In this document: in pieces, positions 10,001 to 19,718 of the stretch
Layout: every line of letters starts with the position of its first letter
Numbering within the stretch: the first letter of the stretch is position 1
From: Alteromonas marina
GTDB lineage: Bacteria > Pseudomonadota > Gammaproteobacteria > Enterobacterales > Alteromonadaceae
Reading direction: 5' to 3'
DNA length: 64,000 nt
Assembly (NCBI RefSeq): GCF_000808575.1
Contig: NZ_JWLW01000012.1
Location: 1-64,000 of the forward strand
Made by a program: the position numbers and the translations under genes
The notes under the pieces: model-generated
The model's input: only the letters and a program-made list of their open reading frames with translations
Databases searched by the model: none
Told to the model about the DNA's origin: nothing

Positions 10001-11284
10001 TTATTTTGCGCTCAGCATCTCTGCAACCTTATCAGATAAGGTATCGAAGCTGACTGTAACTTGTTCTTGACCATCGCGCAGTGGTTTAACACCTACTTCG
10101 CGAGACTGCATTTCGTCATTGCCTAAAAGCAGCGCTAAACGTGCGCCTGTTTTATCAGCACGCTTTAATTGTTTTTTAAAGTTGCCGCCGCCACAGTGCA
10201 TCATTATGCGTGTATTAGAAAGCGTATTTCGAAGATGCTCTGCTACCTCAATAGCGTATGACTGTGCCTCTTCGCCCATCGCCGTTACGTAAACGTCTGC
10301 GAAACTTGAGTCCTGACCTTCTTCGGTTAACGTGGTTAGCAACAGTACCAAACGTTCAATGCCCATAGCGAAGCCAACCGCAGGCGTAGCTTTACCGCCC
10401 AGTTGCTCTACCAAGCCATCGTAACGGCCTCCAGCACACACTGTACCTTGAGCTCCCAGGCTATCTGTCACCCACTCAAACACCGTACGGTTGTAGTAAT
10501 CTAATCCGCGCACTAGTCGAGGATTTATTTCAAACTCGATGCCTGCTTGCGTTAAGCGCGAACACAAGGTTTCAAAATGTACTTTAGATTCTTCATCAAG
10601 ATGATCGATTAGCGCTGGCGCATCAGCAATAGCAGCTTGAACATCAGGGTTCTTTGAATCGAGTACGCGAAGTGGATTCGTTTCAAGTCGACGCAATGAA
10701 TCTTCATCTAGCTGGTCTGCACGCTGTTTTAAAAATTCAACGAGCGTATCGCGATATGCAGCGCGAGCTTCGTTTGAACCTAAGGTATTGATTTGAAGTT
10801 TTACGTGTTGCTGAATACCAAAGGCTTTCCAAAAGCGTGCACTGAGAAGAATAACTTCCAAGTCGATGTCAGGGCCGTCCATACCGTAGGTTTCTACACC
10901 AAACTGGTGGAATTGACGGTAACGGCCTTTTTGTGGACGTTCATGACGGAACATAGGCCCCATGTACCACAGGCGTTGTTGCTGGTTGTATAATAAGCCG
11001 TGTTCGTTACCCGCGCGCACGCAACTTGCAGTACCTTCTGGGCGCAGCGTTAGACTGTCGCCATTTCTATCTTCGAAGGTATACATTTCTTTTTCAACGA
11101 TATCGGTCACTTCTCCGATAGAGCGTTTGAATAAGTCGGTGCTTTCAACGATGGGAGTACGTATTTCTTGGTAACCATAACTCGCCACAACCTGACGAAG
11201 TACAGATTCTACCTTCTGCCATGTACCGGAAACCTCCGGTAGGCAGTCATTCATGCCTCGAATTGCCTGAATAGTCTTAGCCAC
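10001..11284 (-). CDS. hisS: Histidyl-tRNA synthetase
   Basis: Class II aminoacyl-tRNA synthetase that charges tRNA-His. Motif 2 is visible in [22 protein letters not shown], histidine-specific segments in [14 protein letters not shown] and [13 protein letters not shown], and motif 3 in [15 protein letters not shown]. The C-terminal anticodon-binding domain follows (about 330-427). The 427 residues match the E. coli enzyme closely. It sits between ispG and yfgM, with a terminator-like hairpin in the 82 bp after ispG, so it may be transcribed partly from its own promoter. Confidence 0.98.
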   Translation of the reverse strand: MAKTIQAIRGMNDCLPEVSGTWQKVESVLRQVVASYGYQEIRTPIVESTDLFKRSIGEVTDIVEKEMYTFEDRNGDSLTLRPEGTASCVRAGNEHGLLYNQQQRLWYMGPMFRHERPQKGRYRQFHQFGVETYGMDGPDIDLEVILLSARFWKAFGIQQHVKLQINTLGSNEARAAYRDTLVEFLKQRADQLDEDSLRRLETNPLRVLDSKNPDVQAAIADAPALIDHLDEESKVHFETLCSRLTQAGIEFEINPRLVRGLDYYNRTVFEWVTDSLGAQGTVCAGGRYDGLVEQLGGKATPAVGFAMGIERLVLLLTTLTEEGQDSSFADVYVTAMGEEAQSYAIEVAEHLRNTLSNTRIMMHCGGGNFKKQLKRADKTGARLALLLGNDEMQSREVGVKPLRDGQEQVTVSFDTLSDKVAEMLSAK

Positions 11285-11312
11285 GTGAAATTCTCATACT
11301 GCTAAATAGTGA

Positions 11313-11336
11313 AAAGCCCCGCATTATAGGGGCTTT
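11313..11336 (-). terminator. Terminator-like hairpin between ispG and hisS
   Basis: AAAGCCCC at 11313-11320 pairs with GGGGCTTT at 11329-11336 across an 8-nt loop; on the minus strand TTTTC follows. It lies downstream of ispG and upstream of hisS. The T-tract is short, so it may give partial termination within the gene series. Confidence 0.6.
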
Positions 11337-11366
11337 GGGAATAAACAACAATGAACAAAAAATGTC

Positions 11367-12485
11367 TCAGTCTTTAACCGAGACCTGAATTTTATTTTGT
11401 TCACTCATACGCGATGCTTTGGCGCGAATCTTAGCTTCAAGCTTATCCACTAGATCGTCGTTGGGAAGACGTTCTTTAACGCGCTTACCGTCTTCGTATA
11501 AGCCACTCATGTTACGTGCGCCAGTGAGGCCCAAATCAGACACTTCTGCTTCGCCTGGGCCGTTAACCACGCAACCGATGATAGAGACATCCATTGGCGT
11601 AAGAATATCTTCCAATCGCTGCTCAAGAGCATTCACCGTGCCGATTACATCGAATTCTTGTCGTGAACAACTCGGGCAAGCAATAAAGTTTATACCGCGC
11701 GAGCGAATACGCAGTGACTTCAAGATATCAAAACCTACTTTAATTTCTTCTACTGGGTCGGCCGCTAGTGAAACACGAAGCGTATCGCCTATACCTTCAG
11801 CCAGAAGCATACCAAGACCCACTGCACTTTTGACAGCACCAGCACGTTGGCCACCTGCTTCAGTAATACCAAGGTGAAGCGGCTGGTCGATTTCTTTTGC
11901 AAGCAAGCGGTATGCACCAACTGCAAGAAAAACATCAGATGCTTTAACACTAACTTTAAACTGGTCGAAATTAAGCTTGTCGAGAATGTCTACATGACGC
12001 ATTGCGGATTCAACCAGCGCTTCTGGCGTTGGTTCCCCGTACTTCTCTTGTAAATCTTTTTCTAACGAGCCACCGTTTACACCAATGCGGATTGGAATAT
12101 TTTTATCTTTTGCACAATCAACTACAGAGCGTACACGCTCCATGTTGCCTATATTACCTGGATTAATACGCAGGCAATCCACGCCGTATTCAGCGACCTT
12201 CAGTGCAATCCGGTAGTCAAAGTGAATGTCTGCAACGAGTGGCACACTCACTTGCTTTTTAATTTCTTTAAACGCTTCAGCCGCTTCCATTGTGGGAACA
12301 GAAACTCGAACGATCTCACCACCCACTGCAACAATACGGTTTATTTGGTCGACAGTCGCCGCAACATCTGTAGTGCGAGTATTTGTCATTGACTGGACGG
12401 CAATGGGCGCACCATCACCAATGGGAACGTTACCTACATTAATACGCGTAGACTTTCTGCGTTTAATAGGGCTTTCTGCAAACAT
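11367..12485 (-). CDS. ispG: 4-hydroxy-3-methylbut-2-enyl diphosphate synthase (IspG)
   Basis: IspG is the [4Fe-4S] enzyme that makes HMBPP from MEcPP in the non-mevalonate isoprenoid pathway. The 372-residue protein has the TIM-barrel N-terminal domain ([42 protein letters not shown]) and the cluster-binding C-terminal domain with Cys270, Cys273 (ACPSC) and Cys305 (GCVVNGPGE), the latter followed by Glu312. It starts 8 bp after rodZ on the same strand, as in E. coli, so the two are cotranscribed. Confidence 0.98.
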   Translation of the reverse strand: MFAESPIKRRKSTRINVGNVPIGDGAPIAVQSMTNTRTTDVAATVDQINRIVAVGGEIVRVSVPTMEAAEAFKEIKKQVSVPLVADIHFDYRIALKVAEYGVDCLRINPGNIGNMERVRSVVDCAKDKNIPIRIGVNGGSLEKDLQEKYGEPTPEALVESAMRHVDILDKLNFDQFKVSVKASDVFLAVGAYRLLAKEIDQPLHLGITEAGGQRAGAVKSAVGLGMLLAEGIGDTLRVSLAADPVEEIKVGFDILKSLRIRSRGINFIACPSCSRQEFDVIGTVNALEQRLEDILTPMDVSIIGCVVNGPGEAEVSDLGLTGARNMSGLYEDGKRVKERLPNDDLVDKLEAKIRAKASRMSEQNKIQVSVKD

Positions 12486-12493
12486 CTAATTAC

Positions 12494-13531
12494 CTATAAA
12501 GGAAGTACGAAGCGAGCTGTTTTACCATTTTGATATGAAGAGATATCAACAGCGTCACCGTTAACTGATATGCGCACATTATCCGGTGCACCGAGCGTAA
12601 CTTCAACAGGAGGAACGCCCTGAATTTCCATCACACGCCCTTTTTGTTTAACCCCATAGGCAATCGCTTCACCTGACGCGTCTTTAATATTCACCCAACA
12701 GTCATCGTCGAAAGTGAAAACCATAGCAATTGGCGCTGCGTCAGACTGACTATTCACATTAAGGTTGGGTTGGGGTTCGTTACTACTCGCAGAATTAACC
12801 AGAGCGGTTAGGTTATTGCTATCATTTACCTCTGTATCGGGTGCTGAGATTGCACCATCATTCAAGCTACCGTCTTGGTTAAAACCGCTATCTTGGTCGC
12901 TGAACGCATCGCTGGTTTCTGAGTTTGAACTATTGCTCGCACCCGTGTCTAGCTGATTGTTTCCAGCCGTATCCCCCTGCGACGACGAAGCGTCAGTAGT
13001 TACTTTGTCGGTATCTGTGCGCGCCGATGGGATAGGTGTGTTAGCGGCTTCTCTCTTGACGGCTTCATTTAATGGCAGGTCAGAAACAGCATCGTCACTT
13101 GGCTGTTGGTACCACCACACCACTACACCAGCAATGATGAGAAGTAAGATCACGTAAGTAACCATCATCCAACGGTCATCGTGTGTCTGTTTTGCAACAC
13201 GTTTTGAAAAACTTTGTAGCTTATCAGATGAAGGTACAGATGTTTGATTATGGAAGCGTTCAAACGCTTCAATAACCTCATGAGGATTCATACCCAATTG
13301 TTTAGCATAATTTCTCACATAGCCTTTTGTAAAAGTAACCGATGAGTTAGCATCTATCACGTCACTTTCTAAATCATTGATTTGTTTAACCTTTAAAAAT
13401 AATTTATCGGCAATATCTTGTTGAGACAAACCTAGCGTTTCACGGCGCGCTTTTAGCATTGCTCCTGGACTTGGCGTGTTTTCTTGTTGTTGCGAAGTAA
13501 CTTCTTGATTCGCGTTTTCTTCTGACACCAT
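12494..13531 (-). CDS. rodZ: Cytoskeletal protein RodZ
   Basis: RodZ links the MreB cytoskeleton to the cell-wall elongation machinery. The 345-residue protein has an N-terminal Cro/CI-type helix-turn-helix (about 23-95, ARRETLGLSQQDIADKL), a transmembrane helix at 121-141 and a periplasmic linker rich in Ser, Asp, Asn and Thr (about 145-260). The C-terminal DUF4115 beta domain includes DDDCWVNIKDASGEAIAYG and PPVEVTLGAPDNVRISVNG. It begins 6 bp after pilW and ends 8 bp before ispG, so it lies inside one transcription unit. Confidence 0.95.
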   Translation of the reverse strand: MVSEENANQEVTSQQQENTPSPGAMLKARRETLGLSQQDIADKLFLKVKQINDLESDVIDANSSVTFTKGYVRNYAKQLGMNPHEVIEAFERFHNQTSVPSSDKLQSFSKRVAKQTHDDRWMMVTYVILLLIIAGVVVWWYQQPSDDAVSDLPLNEAVKREAANTPIPSARTDTDKVTTDASSSQGDTAGNNQLDTGASNSSNSETSDAFSDQDSGFNQDGSLNDGAISAPDTEVNDSNNLTALVNSASSNEPQPNLNVNSQSDAAPIAMVFTFDDDCWVNIKDASGEAIAYGVKQKGRVMEIQGVPPVEVTLGAPDNVRISVNGDAVDISSYQNGKTARFVLPL

Positions 13532-13537
13532 TAAACC

Positions 13538-14725
13538 TTATTCCTCCTGCATACTCGGTGGTACTAACCAAAGCGTTTGACCAGCAATAATAGCGCCAGT
13601 ATTTTCTAGGTTATTCCACTCTTGCAGTGTCGTCATTCTGATATTGTACAATAGAGAAATACGATATAAGTTTTCACCTTCTTTTACTACATGGAATTTA
13701 TCACTTTGCGCAGATAATTCAGCATTTATCTTTTTATCATCAGCTCTCACTTGCGCAGTCGTAGTTTGTTCGTCGTCAGAGGCTGCGCTCTGCTCTTCTG
13801 TAATGCCTTTATCGGATGTCGTTGGTTCAGCTTCCCCGTTGCTCAATGCTTGCTGAGCTGATAATGCTTCGCTTTGTTCACTAATAGATTGTTTCGACGT
13901 CTGCTCAGAGGAAGAGGATTTGACCGTTTTAACCACCCTGCTTTGCATGCTATCACGCTTAGCTATATAGCGCTTTGTCAGCTCGCTTTCGGGAAACAGA
14001 GATACCATCATTTCACCATATCCCGTCGCCTTTTCCACATCACCTTTGCCCTTCGCTATTTCATACGCTAACCACAAAGAGTCTGGCGTAACTTTGGCAA
14101 CACGCTCGTATTTTCGTAACGTAGATTCAGCCAGTTCCCATTGCTCTGAAACCGTGTAAAGTTCACTGAGTAAGAACAGGCTCTTGCCCCTGGCAGGCTG
14201 ATGTTTTAATGCGTCTTGAAAATAGTCGATTGCTTCATCTAGCTTACCTTGGCTTTGCGCGCACAACGCTAAGTTTTCATATGTTTGTGCCGCGTTTGCG
14301 TAGAGACGATTATTTATAGCATCAAAGAAGTAGGCTTTGGCTTTTTCGTACTCGCCGTTTTGGCACTTAAACGCGCCATAACTATTGGCAATATCGCCAT
14401 TGTCAGGCGCAAGGTCGATAGCAGTTTCATAGTACTCTTCTGCTCGAAGGTTATCTCCGACCAGCTGATAATAATACGCCATCGCGTACTGTACATCTGC
14501 AGAGCGTGGGTTGAACGCAAGCGCCTTATCAAGGTTCTTTTTAGCTTGGGTGTAATTGTTATTTTGTAGATAGGTAAGACCAAGTGACATACGTGTTTTG
14601 GCGGCTTCTTCGTGATCGAAGTTACCGCCATACAACCCTGATTGGCTATTACTGACACAGCCAGAAGTGAAAATAATCGCGCTTAAAAAACCAATTTTAA
14701 GTGAAGTTCGCAATCCCGCAACCAT
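13538..14725 (-). CDS. pilW: Type IV pilus biogenesis/stability protein PilW with C-terminal LysM domain
   Basis: PilW (PilF) is an outer-membrane lipoprotein that supports secretin assembly for type IV pili. The signal has the lipobox FTSGC with the lipidated Cys at residue 23. Residues about 40-255 form consecutive TPRs (NYTQAKKNLDKALAFNPRSA, AEEYYETAIDLAPDNG, LDEAIDYFQDALKHQPARG). After a Ser/Glu/Gln-rich linker, the last 50 residues form a LysM-type domain (FHVVKEGENLYRISLLYNI). The family is usually about 250 residues, so this LysM extension is the unusual part and could anchor the protein to peptidoglycan. It lies between rlmN and rodZ. Confidence 0.9.
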   Translation of the reverse strand: MVAGLRTSLKIGFLSAIIFTSGCVSNSQSGLYGGNFDHEEAAKTRMSLGLTYLQNNNYTQAKKNLDKALAFNPRSADVQYAMAYYYQLVGDNLRAEEYYETAIDLAPDNGDIANSYGAFKCQNGEYEKAKAYFFDAINNRLYANAAQTYENLALCAQSQGKLDEAIDYFQDALKHQPARGKSLFLLSELYTVSEQWELAESTLRKYERVAKVTPDSLWLAYEIAKGKGDVEKATGYGEMMVSLFPESELTKRYIAKRDSMQSRVVKTVKSSSSEQTSKQSISEQSEALSAQQALSNGEAEPTTSDKGITEEQSAASDDEQTTTAQVRADDKKINAELSAQSDKFHVVKEGENLYRISLLYNIRMTTLQEWNNLENTGAIIAGQTLWLVPPSMQEE

Positions 14726-14749
14726 AGTCTTACCCTAATATCTTAATGA

Positions 14750-15868
14750 TTATTGGGCCATTTTTACTGAAATTGCTTCGCCCTTCACCTGTTTTTTTAA
14801 CATTCTTTTCGTTCTGTCTACCACATCACCCACTAATTGACCGCATGCTGCGTCGATATCATCACCTCGCGTTTTACGCACAACGGTTGTAAACCCATAT
14901 TCCATAAGCACTTTTGCGAATCTATCAATACGCGAATTGCTTGAACATGTATAAGGCGAACCCGGGTAAGGGTTAAATGGTATTAAGTTTATTTTACTAG
15001 GTGTGTCTTTCAATACCTTTGCCAACTGGTGCGCTTGTTCAGTGCTGTCATTGATGTTTGAAAGCATAACGTATTCTACCGTCACACGGCCTTGGTTCGC
15101 TTTAGATTTGGCCAGATAACGACGTACGCCTGCTAAGAAGGCTTCGATATTGTACTTCTTATTGATAGGCACGATTTCGTTGCGCAACTCATCGGTGGGT
15201 GCGTGTAATGAAATAGCTAACGCTACGTCTATTTGGTCACCCAACATATCTAGCGCTGGAACCACGCCCGATGTACTTAGCGTAACGCGGCGCTTAGACA
15301 GACCGAAACCAAAATCGTCCAACATAATATCCATTGCTGGTACAACGTTTTTAAGGTTAAGCAGTGGCTCACCCATACCCATCATTACTACGTTAGTGAT
15401 AGGGCGTTTGCTTGAGTCTTTTGAAAGACCAAGGAAAGTAGCTACACGCCATACCTGACCAATAATTTCACTTACACTTAGATTACGATTGAACCCCTGC
15501 TGCGCCGTTGAACAGAAAGTACACTCTAGCGCGCAACCTACCTGTGATGACACGCAAAGCGTTGCACGGTCAGTTTCTGGGATCCAAACAGATTCAACTT
15601 CCTGACCACCTTCAAGGGTAAGTGCAAACTTAATCGTGCCGTCGCTCGCTTCTTGAAAGTATGCAATTTCAGGCGCTTTAATTTCGCAATTTTCAATGAG
15701 CATCGCGCGAAGGTTTTTATTGAGGTTACTCATTTCCTCGAAATCGCTGATACCGTGCTGGTAAATCCATTTCATCACCTGATCGGCACGAAACGGTTTC
15801 TCGCCCATTTCTTTGAAGAAATTGCGCAAGCCTTCGCGATTTAAGTTTAATAAGTTAGTTTTTGCCAT
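14750..15868 (-). CDS. rlmN: 23S rRNA/tRNA (adenine-C2)-methyltransferase RlmN
   Basis: RlmN is a radical-SAM enzyme that methylates C2 of A2503 in 23S rRNA and A37 in some tRNAs. I chose ATG at 15868 (372 residues, [14 protein letters not shown]) because the family N-terminus starts there; the frame continues 23 codons upstream to 15937 without family character. The radical-SAM CxxxCxxC motif is Cys112, Cys116 and Cys119 ([16 protein letters not shown]). A C-terminal Cys in [13 protein letters not shown] is the second catalytic cysteine. Gene order ndk-rlmN-pilW-rodZ is conserved. Confidence 0.97.
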   Translation of the reverse strand: MAKTNLLNLNREGLRNFFKEMGEKPFRADQVMKWIYQHGISDFEEMSNLNKNLRAMLIENCEIKAPEIAYFQEASDGTIKFALTLEGGQEVESVWIPETDRATLCVSSQVGCALECTFCSTAQQGFNRNLSVSEIIGQVWRVATFLGLSKDSSKRPITNVVMMGMGEPLLNLKNVVPAMDIMLDDFGFGLSKRRVTLSTSGVVPALDMLGDQIDVALAISLHAPTDELRNEIVPINKKYNIEAFLAGVRRYLAKSKANQGRVTVEYVMLSNINDSTEQAHQLAKVLKDTPSKINLIPFNPYPGSPYTCSSNSRIDRFAKVLMEYGFTTVVRKTRGDDIDAACGQLVGDVVDRTKRMLKKQVKGEAISVKMAQ

Positions 15869-16060
15869 GAATAAGATGACCCTTTTACCTTCGAGGGATG
15901 CCCCTCTTACTACTGAATACGGTGTAAAAACCAGCAATTCGACTATGTCTTGAGCGACATTTAAGAAAAAGAAAAACGCTGATTAAAATTTGCGCGGATT
16001 TTACCACAGATGAGATTTGAGAAAAAGCCGATTTAACGCAGAGAAACGTTAAGTTTGGCG

Positions 16061-16318
16061 ATGCGCGAGAAGCGTGGTTTAGCTTGCCTAAATGAGCGCC
16101 GAGCAAAGCAGCATAAAGCGTGTATCTTTCTTCTGAGTGACCGAGCGCGCTTTAGGCAATGCGCGAGAAGCGTGGTTTAGCTTGCCTAAATGAGCGCCGA
16201 GCAAAGCAGCATAAAGCGTGTATCTTTCTTCTGAGTATCTGAGCGCGCTTTAGGCAATGCGCGAGAAGCGTGGTTTAGCTCGCCTAAATGAGCGCCGAGC
16301 AAAGCAGCATAAAGCGTG
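16061..16318. repeat. 98-bp tandem repeat, about 2.6 copies
   Basis: Three in-register copies begin at 16061, 16159 and 16257 with the same ATGCGCGAGAAGCGTGG start; the third stops at 16318 after 62 bases. Copies 1 and 2 differ at about three adjacent-region positions (GACC against ATCT near the 3' end), and copy 3 has one change. Copies 2 and 3 are each preceded by TTTAGGCA, which pairs with TGCCTAAA 24 bases later, so each junction can fold into a hairpin. The block lies between ndk and rlmN, downstream of the ndk terminator. It has no coding character in either strand. The rest of the 509-bp gap (15869-16060) shows nothing I recognise. Confidence 0.9.
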
Positions 16319-16335
16319 CTCAGACGCTCAGAAAC

Positions 16336-16361
16336 AAAAAACGGGGCTTATAGCCCCGTTT
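16336..16361 (-). terminator. Rho-independent terminator after ndk
   Basis: AAACGGGGCT at 16339-16348 pairs with AGCCCCGTTT at 16352-16361 around a 3-nt loop. On the minus strand the stem runs into six T. It lies 16 bases past the ndk stop codon. Confidence 0.9.
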
Positions 16362-16377
16362 ACCTACCAACGTAATC

Positions 16378-16809
16378 TTAGCGAGTACGTGGGCAGATTT
16401 CTTCTTCAGAGAAGAAGTAAGCAATTTCACGTGCTGCTGACTCAGGTGCGTCAGAACCGTGAACTGCGTTTTCGTCGATTGACGCAGCGTAGTCTGAACG
16501 TAGTGTACCTGCAGCTGCATCAGCTGGGTTAGTTGCGCCCATGATTTCACGGTTAGCTAGAACTGCGTTTTCGCCTTCTAGTACTTGAACCATAACAGGA
16601 CCAGACGTCATGAAGTCTACAAGTGCGCCGAAGAAAGGACGCTCTTTGTGTTCTGCATAGAAGCCTTCTGCTTGCTCTTTGCTCATGTGGATCATCTTAG
16701 ATGCCACGATGCGAAGACCTGCAGATTCGAAACGGTTGTAAATTGCACCGATTACGTTTTTAGCTACCGCATCAGGCTTGATAATCGAAAAAGTACGCTC
16801 AAGAGCCAT
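16378..16809 (-). CDS. ndk: Nucleoside-diphosphate kinase
   Basis: Ndk transfers the gamma-phosphate of ATP to nucleoside diphosphates through a phosphohistidine. The 143-residue protein has the N-terminus [12 protein letters not shown], the nucleotide-binding [14 protein letters not shown], and the active-site His117 in NAVHGSD. Its length equals that of E. coli Ndk. A strong ribosome-binding purine tract (GGAGAGA) precedes the start, and its own terminator follows. It is a monocistronic unit upstream of the rlmN series. Confidence 0.98.
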   Translation of the reverse strand: MALERTFSIIKPDAVAKNVIGAIYNRFESAGLRIVASKMIHMSKEQAEGFYAEHKERPFFGALVDFMTSGPVMVQVLEGENAVLANREIMGATNPADAAAGTLRSDYAASIDENAVHGSDAPESAAREIAYFFSEEEICPRTR

Positions 16810-17065
16810 GTTCTCTCTCCAAACAAATAGTGTGTGTATCTTTAAAATTTTGGCCGCGAATTATAGGCAATAAATAGCAGCTTGACCAGAGCCTTTATCA
16901 AATCAGATATAAAGCACTGTTTTTATGCGTAAATGTAGGGAAAGGATAGTCTGTTAGCGATGACAATATGATGACAGCGTACAGAATATTTTGCGCAGTA
17001 CGTGGTTACCGGCAAATGTATCTGCACCCTGCCTTTCTATGAAACCCTAAAACGGCGTAAAGAAA

Positions 17066-17091
17066 CCAACGCTTAAAAAGTTAAGCGTTGG
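17066..17091 (-). terminator. Terminator overlapping the sufE stop codon
   Basis: CCAACGCTTAA at 17066-17076 pairs perfectly with TTAAGCGTTGG at 17081-17091 around a 4-nt loop. On the minus strand TTTCTTT follows. The upstream arm contains the end of sufE including its TAA, so the iscR/suf series ends here. Confidence 0.8.
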
Positions 17092-17491
17092 CTTTTGCTA
17101 ATTCTTGAATTTTACCCACGATAGCGCGTAAGCCATTACCGCGAGTTGGCGTTATATGACGCTCTAGGTCTAGTGCTTCAAAATAGCCGTCGATATCAAA
17201 TGCTAAAATATCTGTTGGCGTTTTGTCATTATAAGCAGCAAGTACTAACGCAAGTAAGCCTTGAACGATAACGGCGTCGCTGTCCACGTCAAAGTTGATT
17301 TTATTGCCGTCATAAGACTCCACCAACCAAACGCTGCTCTGACACCCTTTGACCAAACGCTCGGGGGTTTTAGCATCTTCAGGCAAGCCCGGAATAGATT
17401 TCCCTAAATCAATGATGTACTGATAACGCTGTTCCCAATCGTCGAAGAACGCTAAATCATCAATAATTTCGTCACTGCTAGGTAGTTGCAT
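17081..17491 (-). CDS. sufE: Cysteine desulfuration protein SufE
   Basis: SufE accepts persulfide sulfur from SufS and passes it to SufB. The 136-residue protein shows the family pattern (DDLAFFDDWEQRYQYIIDLGK, LPEDAKTPERLVKGCQSSVWL) with the acceptor Cys at residue 50, and the C-terminal HITPTRGNGLRAIV. It is the last gene of the suf series, 59 bp after sufT, and its stop codon is inside the terminator stem. SufE and CsdE are close relatives; the position next to sufS supports SufE. Confidence 0.95.
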   Translation of the reverse strand: MQLPSSDEIIDDLAFFDDWEQRYQYIIDLGKSIPGLPEDAKTPERLVKGCQSSVWLVESYDGNKINFDVDSDAVIVQGLLALVLAAYNDKTPTDILAFDIDGYFEALDLERHITPTRGNGLRAIVGKIQELAKANA

Positions 17492-17550
17492 TGCTATTTC
17501 CGCTTAATTTGTTTGAAAAGTTTTGTCATTAAATTTCACTGCGTGGATGA

Positions 17551-18084
17551 TTAGAAGAACAGACCCGCTTCAAGCTGTGCTTCTTCACTCATCATATCAC
17601 GGGACCATGCAGGGTCGAATACAAGCTCTACGTTAACGTTTTTAACATGGGGAACCATGGCAACGCGGTATTCAACATCACCAACCAATACTGGGCCCAT
17701 ACCACAGCCTGGTGCGGTCAGGGTCATATCAATATTAACGCTGCTTGTGCCTTGGTCAATTTCAACTTTGTAGATAAGACCAAGGGATACAAGGTTGATA
17801 GGGATCTCAGGGTCAAAGATAGTTTCTAACGCATCCCACACTTGCTGCTCACTAATGTTGCCATCTTCTGGCGCGTCAAAGCTTAATGTCATCGCCTTAC
17901 GGCCAATAGCACCTGCATCAGTACCGTCGATGCGGTACATGTTGCCGCGCCACGTTACCGTATAGTTACCACCGAGCTCTTGGGTGATATTCACAAACTC
18001 GCCTTCAGGGATCACGGTAGGATTGCCCGCTGGAACCAAGCGCGCTTTACAATCGCGCTCGGTGGTCACCATTTTTTGCTTCAT
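17551..18084 (-). CDS. sufT: Fe-S cluster assembly protein SufT
   Basis: SufT proteins carry a DUF59 (MIP18-like) domain and help mature Fe-S proteins. In this 177-residue protein the DUF59 part is about 75-170 (QQVWDALETIFDPEIPINLVSLGLIYKV), with TLTAPGCGMGPVLVGDVEYRV and the terminal FDPAWSRDMMSEEAQLEAG. The N-terminal 70 residues (FVNITQELGGNYTVTWRG) are typical of SufT rather than of short DUF59 proteins. It lies between sufA and sufE on the same strand, which supports a role in cluster transfer. Confidence 0.92.
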   Translation of the reverse strand: MKQKMVTTERDCKARLVPAGNPTVIPEGEFVNITQELGGNYTVTWRGNMYRIDGTDAGAIGRKAMTLSFDAPEDGNISEQQVWDALETIFDPEIPINLVSLGLIYKVEIDQGTSSVNIDMTLTAPGCGMGPVLVGDVEYRVAMVPHVKNVNVELVFDPAWSRDMMSEEAQLEAGLFF

Positions 18085-18134
18085 AAACTACTTAGTACTC
18101 TTTGTTCTACCACTGATGGCCTATTACGTGATAC

Positions 18135-18491
18135 TTAGCCTACGTTAAAGCTTTCACCGCATCCGCATTCATCAACCACGTTGGGGTTGTTGTATTTAAT
18201 GACACCGTTCACACCTTCTGTAACGTAATCAATTTCTGTATTACGCAGTAGGTCGGTGGCATCTGCAGCCACGGCTACGTTAAGTACTGGCGAAATTTCA
18301 ACAATTTCGTCATCGGCTTGCGCACTATCTGCGAAATCAAGCACATAGGCGTAACCTGTACAGCCGCTTACTTTTGTCGATAAACGAATTAACTGACCAG
18401 GCTTGTCTTTAAGCTTACTTTCGAAATGCTTAACGGCACTGTCAGTTAGCGAAATGAGTTTTGTACTAGGTACGAAAGTTTCAACACTCAT
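18135..18491 (-). CDS. sufA: A-type Fe-S carrier protein SufA
   Basis: A-type carriers receive nascent Fe-S clusters and deliver them to apoproteins. The 118-residue protein has the family's three cysteines, Cys44 (VSGCTGYAY), Cys109 and Cys111 (ECGCGESF). It starts 9 bp after sufS. IscA and ErpA share the same motif; the location within the suf genes supports SufA. Confidence 0.93.
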   Translation of the reverse strand: MSVETFVPSTKLISLTDSAVKHFESKLKDKPGQLIRLSTKVSGCTGYAYVLDFADSAQADDEIVEISPVLNVAVAADATDLLRNTEIDYVTEGVNGVIKYNNPNVVDECGCGESFNVG

Positions 18492-18500
18492 AATGCCTCC

Positions 18501-19718
18501 TTAGGCCAACATCATTTTTGCTTTTTTAAGCGCAGCAAATAGGCTGTCTACTTCTTCAAGCGTATTGTAAATTGAGAACGACGCACGGGCAGTACCCGGA
18601 ATACCAAAGCGCTTCATTAGCGGCTGTGCACAGTTATCACCGGTACGGATCGCAACGCCTTGTCTATCGAGAATGAAGCCCACGTCCGCTGGGTGCGCAC
18701 CTTCAAGTAGAAAGCTCAGCACGCCTACCTTGTTAGGTGCCGTACCGATTATCCGCATACCGTCAAACGCTTCGGCCTGCTCGGTAGCATAGGCAAGCAG
18801 CTTTTGTTCATGTTCATGCAAAGCATTGACATCAAGGGCACTAAACCAATCTACTGCAGCCCCCATACCAATGGCACCTGCGATGTTTGGCGTGCCGGCT
18901 TCTAAGCGATTTGGCAACGCCCCCCATGTGGCTTCATGGTAGGTCACGTCTTTAATCATCTCGCCGCCTACCTGCCAAACAGGCCAGGTTTCTAGCACCT
19001 CTTTTTTGCCCCACAGACAGCCAATGCCTGTTGGACCGAATAGCTTGTGTCCCGAAAATGCGTAAAAATCACAGCCAATGTCTTGTACGTCAACACTGCC
19101 GTGAGCAATGCCTTGTGCGCCATCAACCAGCACCCATGCGCCTACCGCTTTTGCTTTTTCAGTAAGCAGTTTAATTGGGTTCACCGTACCTAGTGCATTC
19201 GATACGTGAGGAAACGCCACCAGCTTAGTGTTTTCAGACAGCAGTCTATCGAAAGCGTCTACGTCTAACTCTCCGCTGTCGAAAATAGGTACAACATTTA
19301 GCGTTGCACCAGAACGGCGACACGCTTGTTGCCAAGTAACCAAGTTTGCGTGGTGCTCAAGTTCAGTCACCATCACTTCGTCACCTTCGCTAAGAAGTTG
19401 ACCAAGGCCATTAGCCACAATATTAATGGCTTCTGTTGTGCCCGACGTCCAAATAACTTCTTCACGGGCATTTGCGTTAATGAACTTTGCAACGCTGGTA
19501 CGTGCATTTTCGTAACGGCGCGTTGCTTCATCCGATAAATGGTGCGCACCGCGGTGCACGTTTGCATTCGTCCCCGTGTAAAAATCTACTAAGGCGTCGA
19601 TAACGGCCTGAGGTTTTTGTGTTGTTGCCGCATTATCTAGGTAGACCAGCGGCTTGCCGTCTACCGTTTTAGATAAAATAGGAAACTGGGCACGAAGTGC
19701 TGCAACGTCTAAGCTCAT
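18501..19718 (-). CDS. sufS: Cysteine desulfurase SufS
   Basis: SufS is a PLP enzyme that takes sulfur from cysteine for the SufBCD scaffold. The 405-residue protein has the PLP lysine at residue 225 in FSGHKLFGPTGIG and the catalytic Cys363 in the short loop RTGDNCAQPLM, the signature of group II desulfurases. Other typical segments are YLDNAATTQKP and NVHRGAHHLS. The start overlaps the sufD stop by 4 bp, so the two are translationally coupled. It is distinct from the group I desulfurase encoded at 23564-24730. Confidence 0.97.
   Translation of the reverse strand: MSLDVAALRAQFPILSKTVDGKPLVYLDNAATTQKPQAVIDALVDFYTGTNANVHRGAHHLSDEATRRYENARTSVAKFINANAREEVIWTSGTTEAINIVANGLGQLLSEGDEVMVTELEHHANLVTWQQACRRSGATLNVVPIFDSGELDVDAFDRLLSENTKLVAFPHVSNALGTVNPIKLLTEKAKAVGAWVLVDGAQGIAHGSVDVQDIGCDFYAFSGHKLFGPTGIGCLWGKKEVLETWPVWQVGGEMIKDVTYHEATWGALPNRLEAGTPNIAGAIGMGAAVDWFSALDVNALHEHEQKLLAYATEQAEAFDGMRIIGTAPNKVGVLSFLLEGAHPADVGFILDRQGVAIRTGDNCAQPLMKRFGIPGTARASFSIYNTLEEVDSLFAALKKAKMMLA

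Noticed and set aside
11419..11877. 152-codon plus-strand frame opposite ispG
   Set aside because: It is an overlapping frame of a well-conserved gene and its composition (many Arg, Ser and Pro) is typical of such shadows.
14285..14658. Open frames on both strands inside pilW
   Set aside because: pilW is supported by a lipobox, TPRs and LysM; the overlapping frames have no coding features of their own.
16061..16318. CRISPR array
   Set aside because: The repeat is a contiguous 98-bp tandem unit without unique spacers, and no cas genes are nearby.
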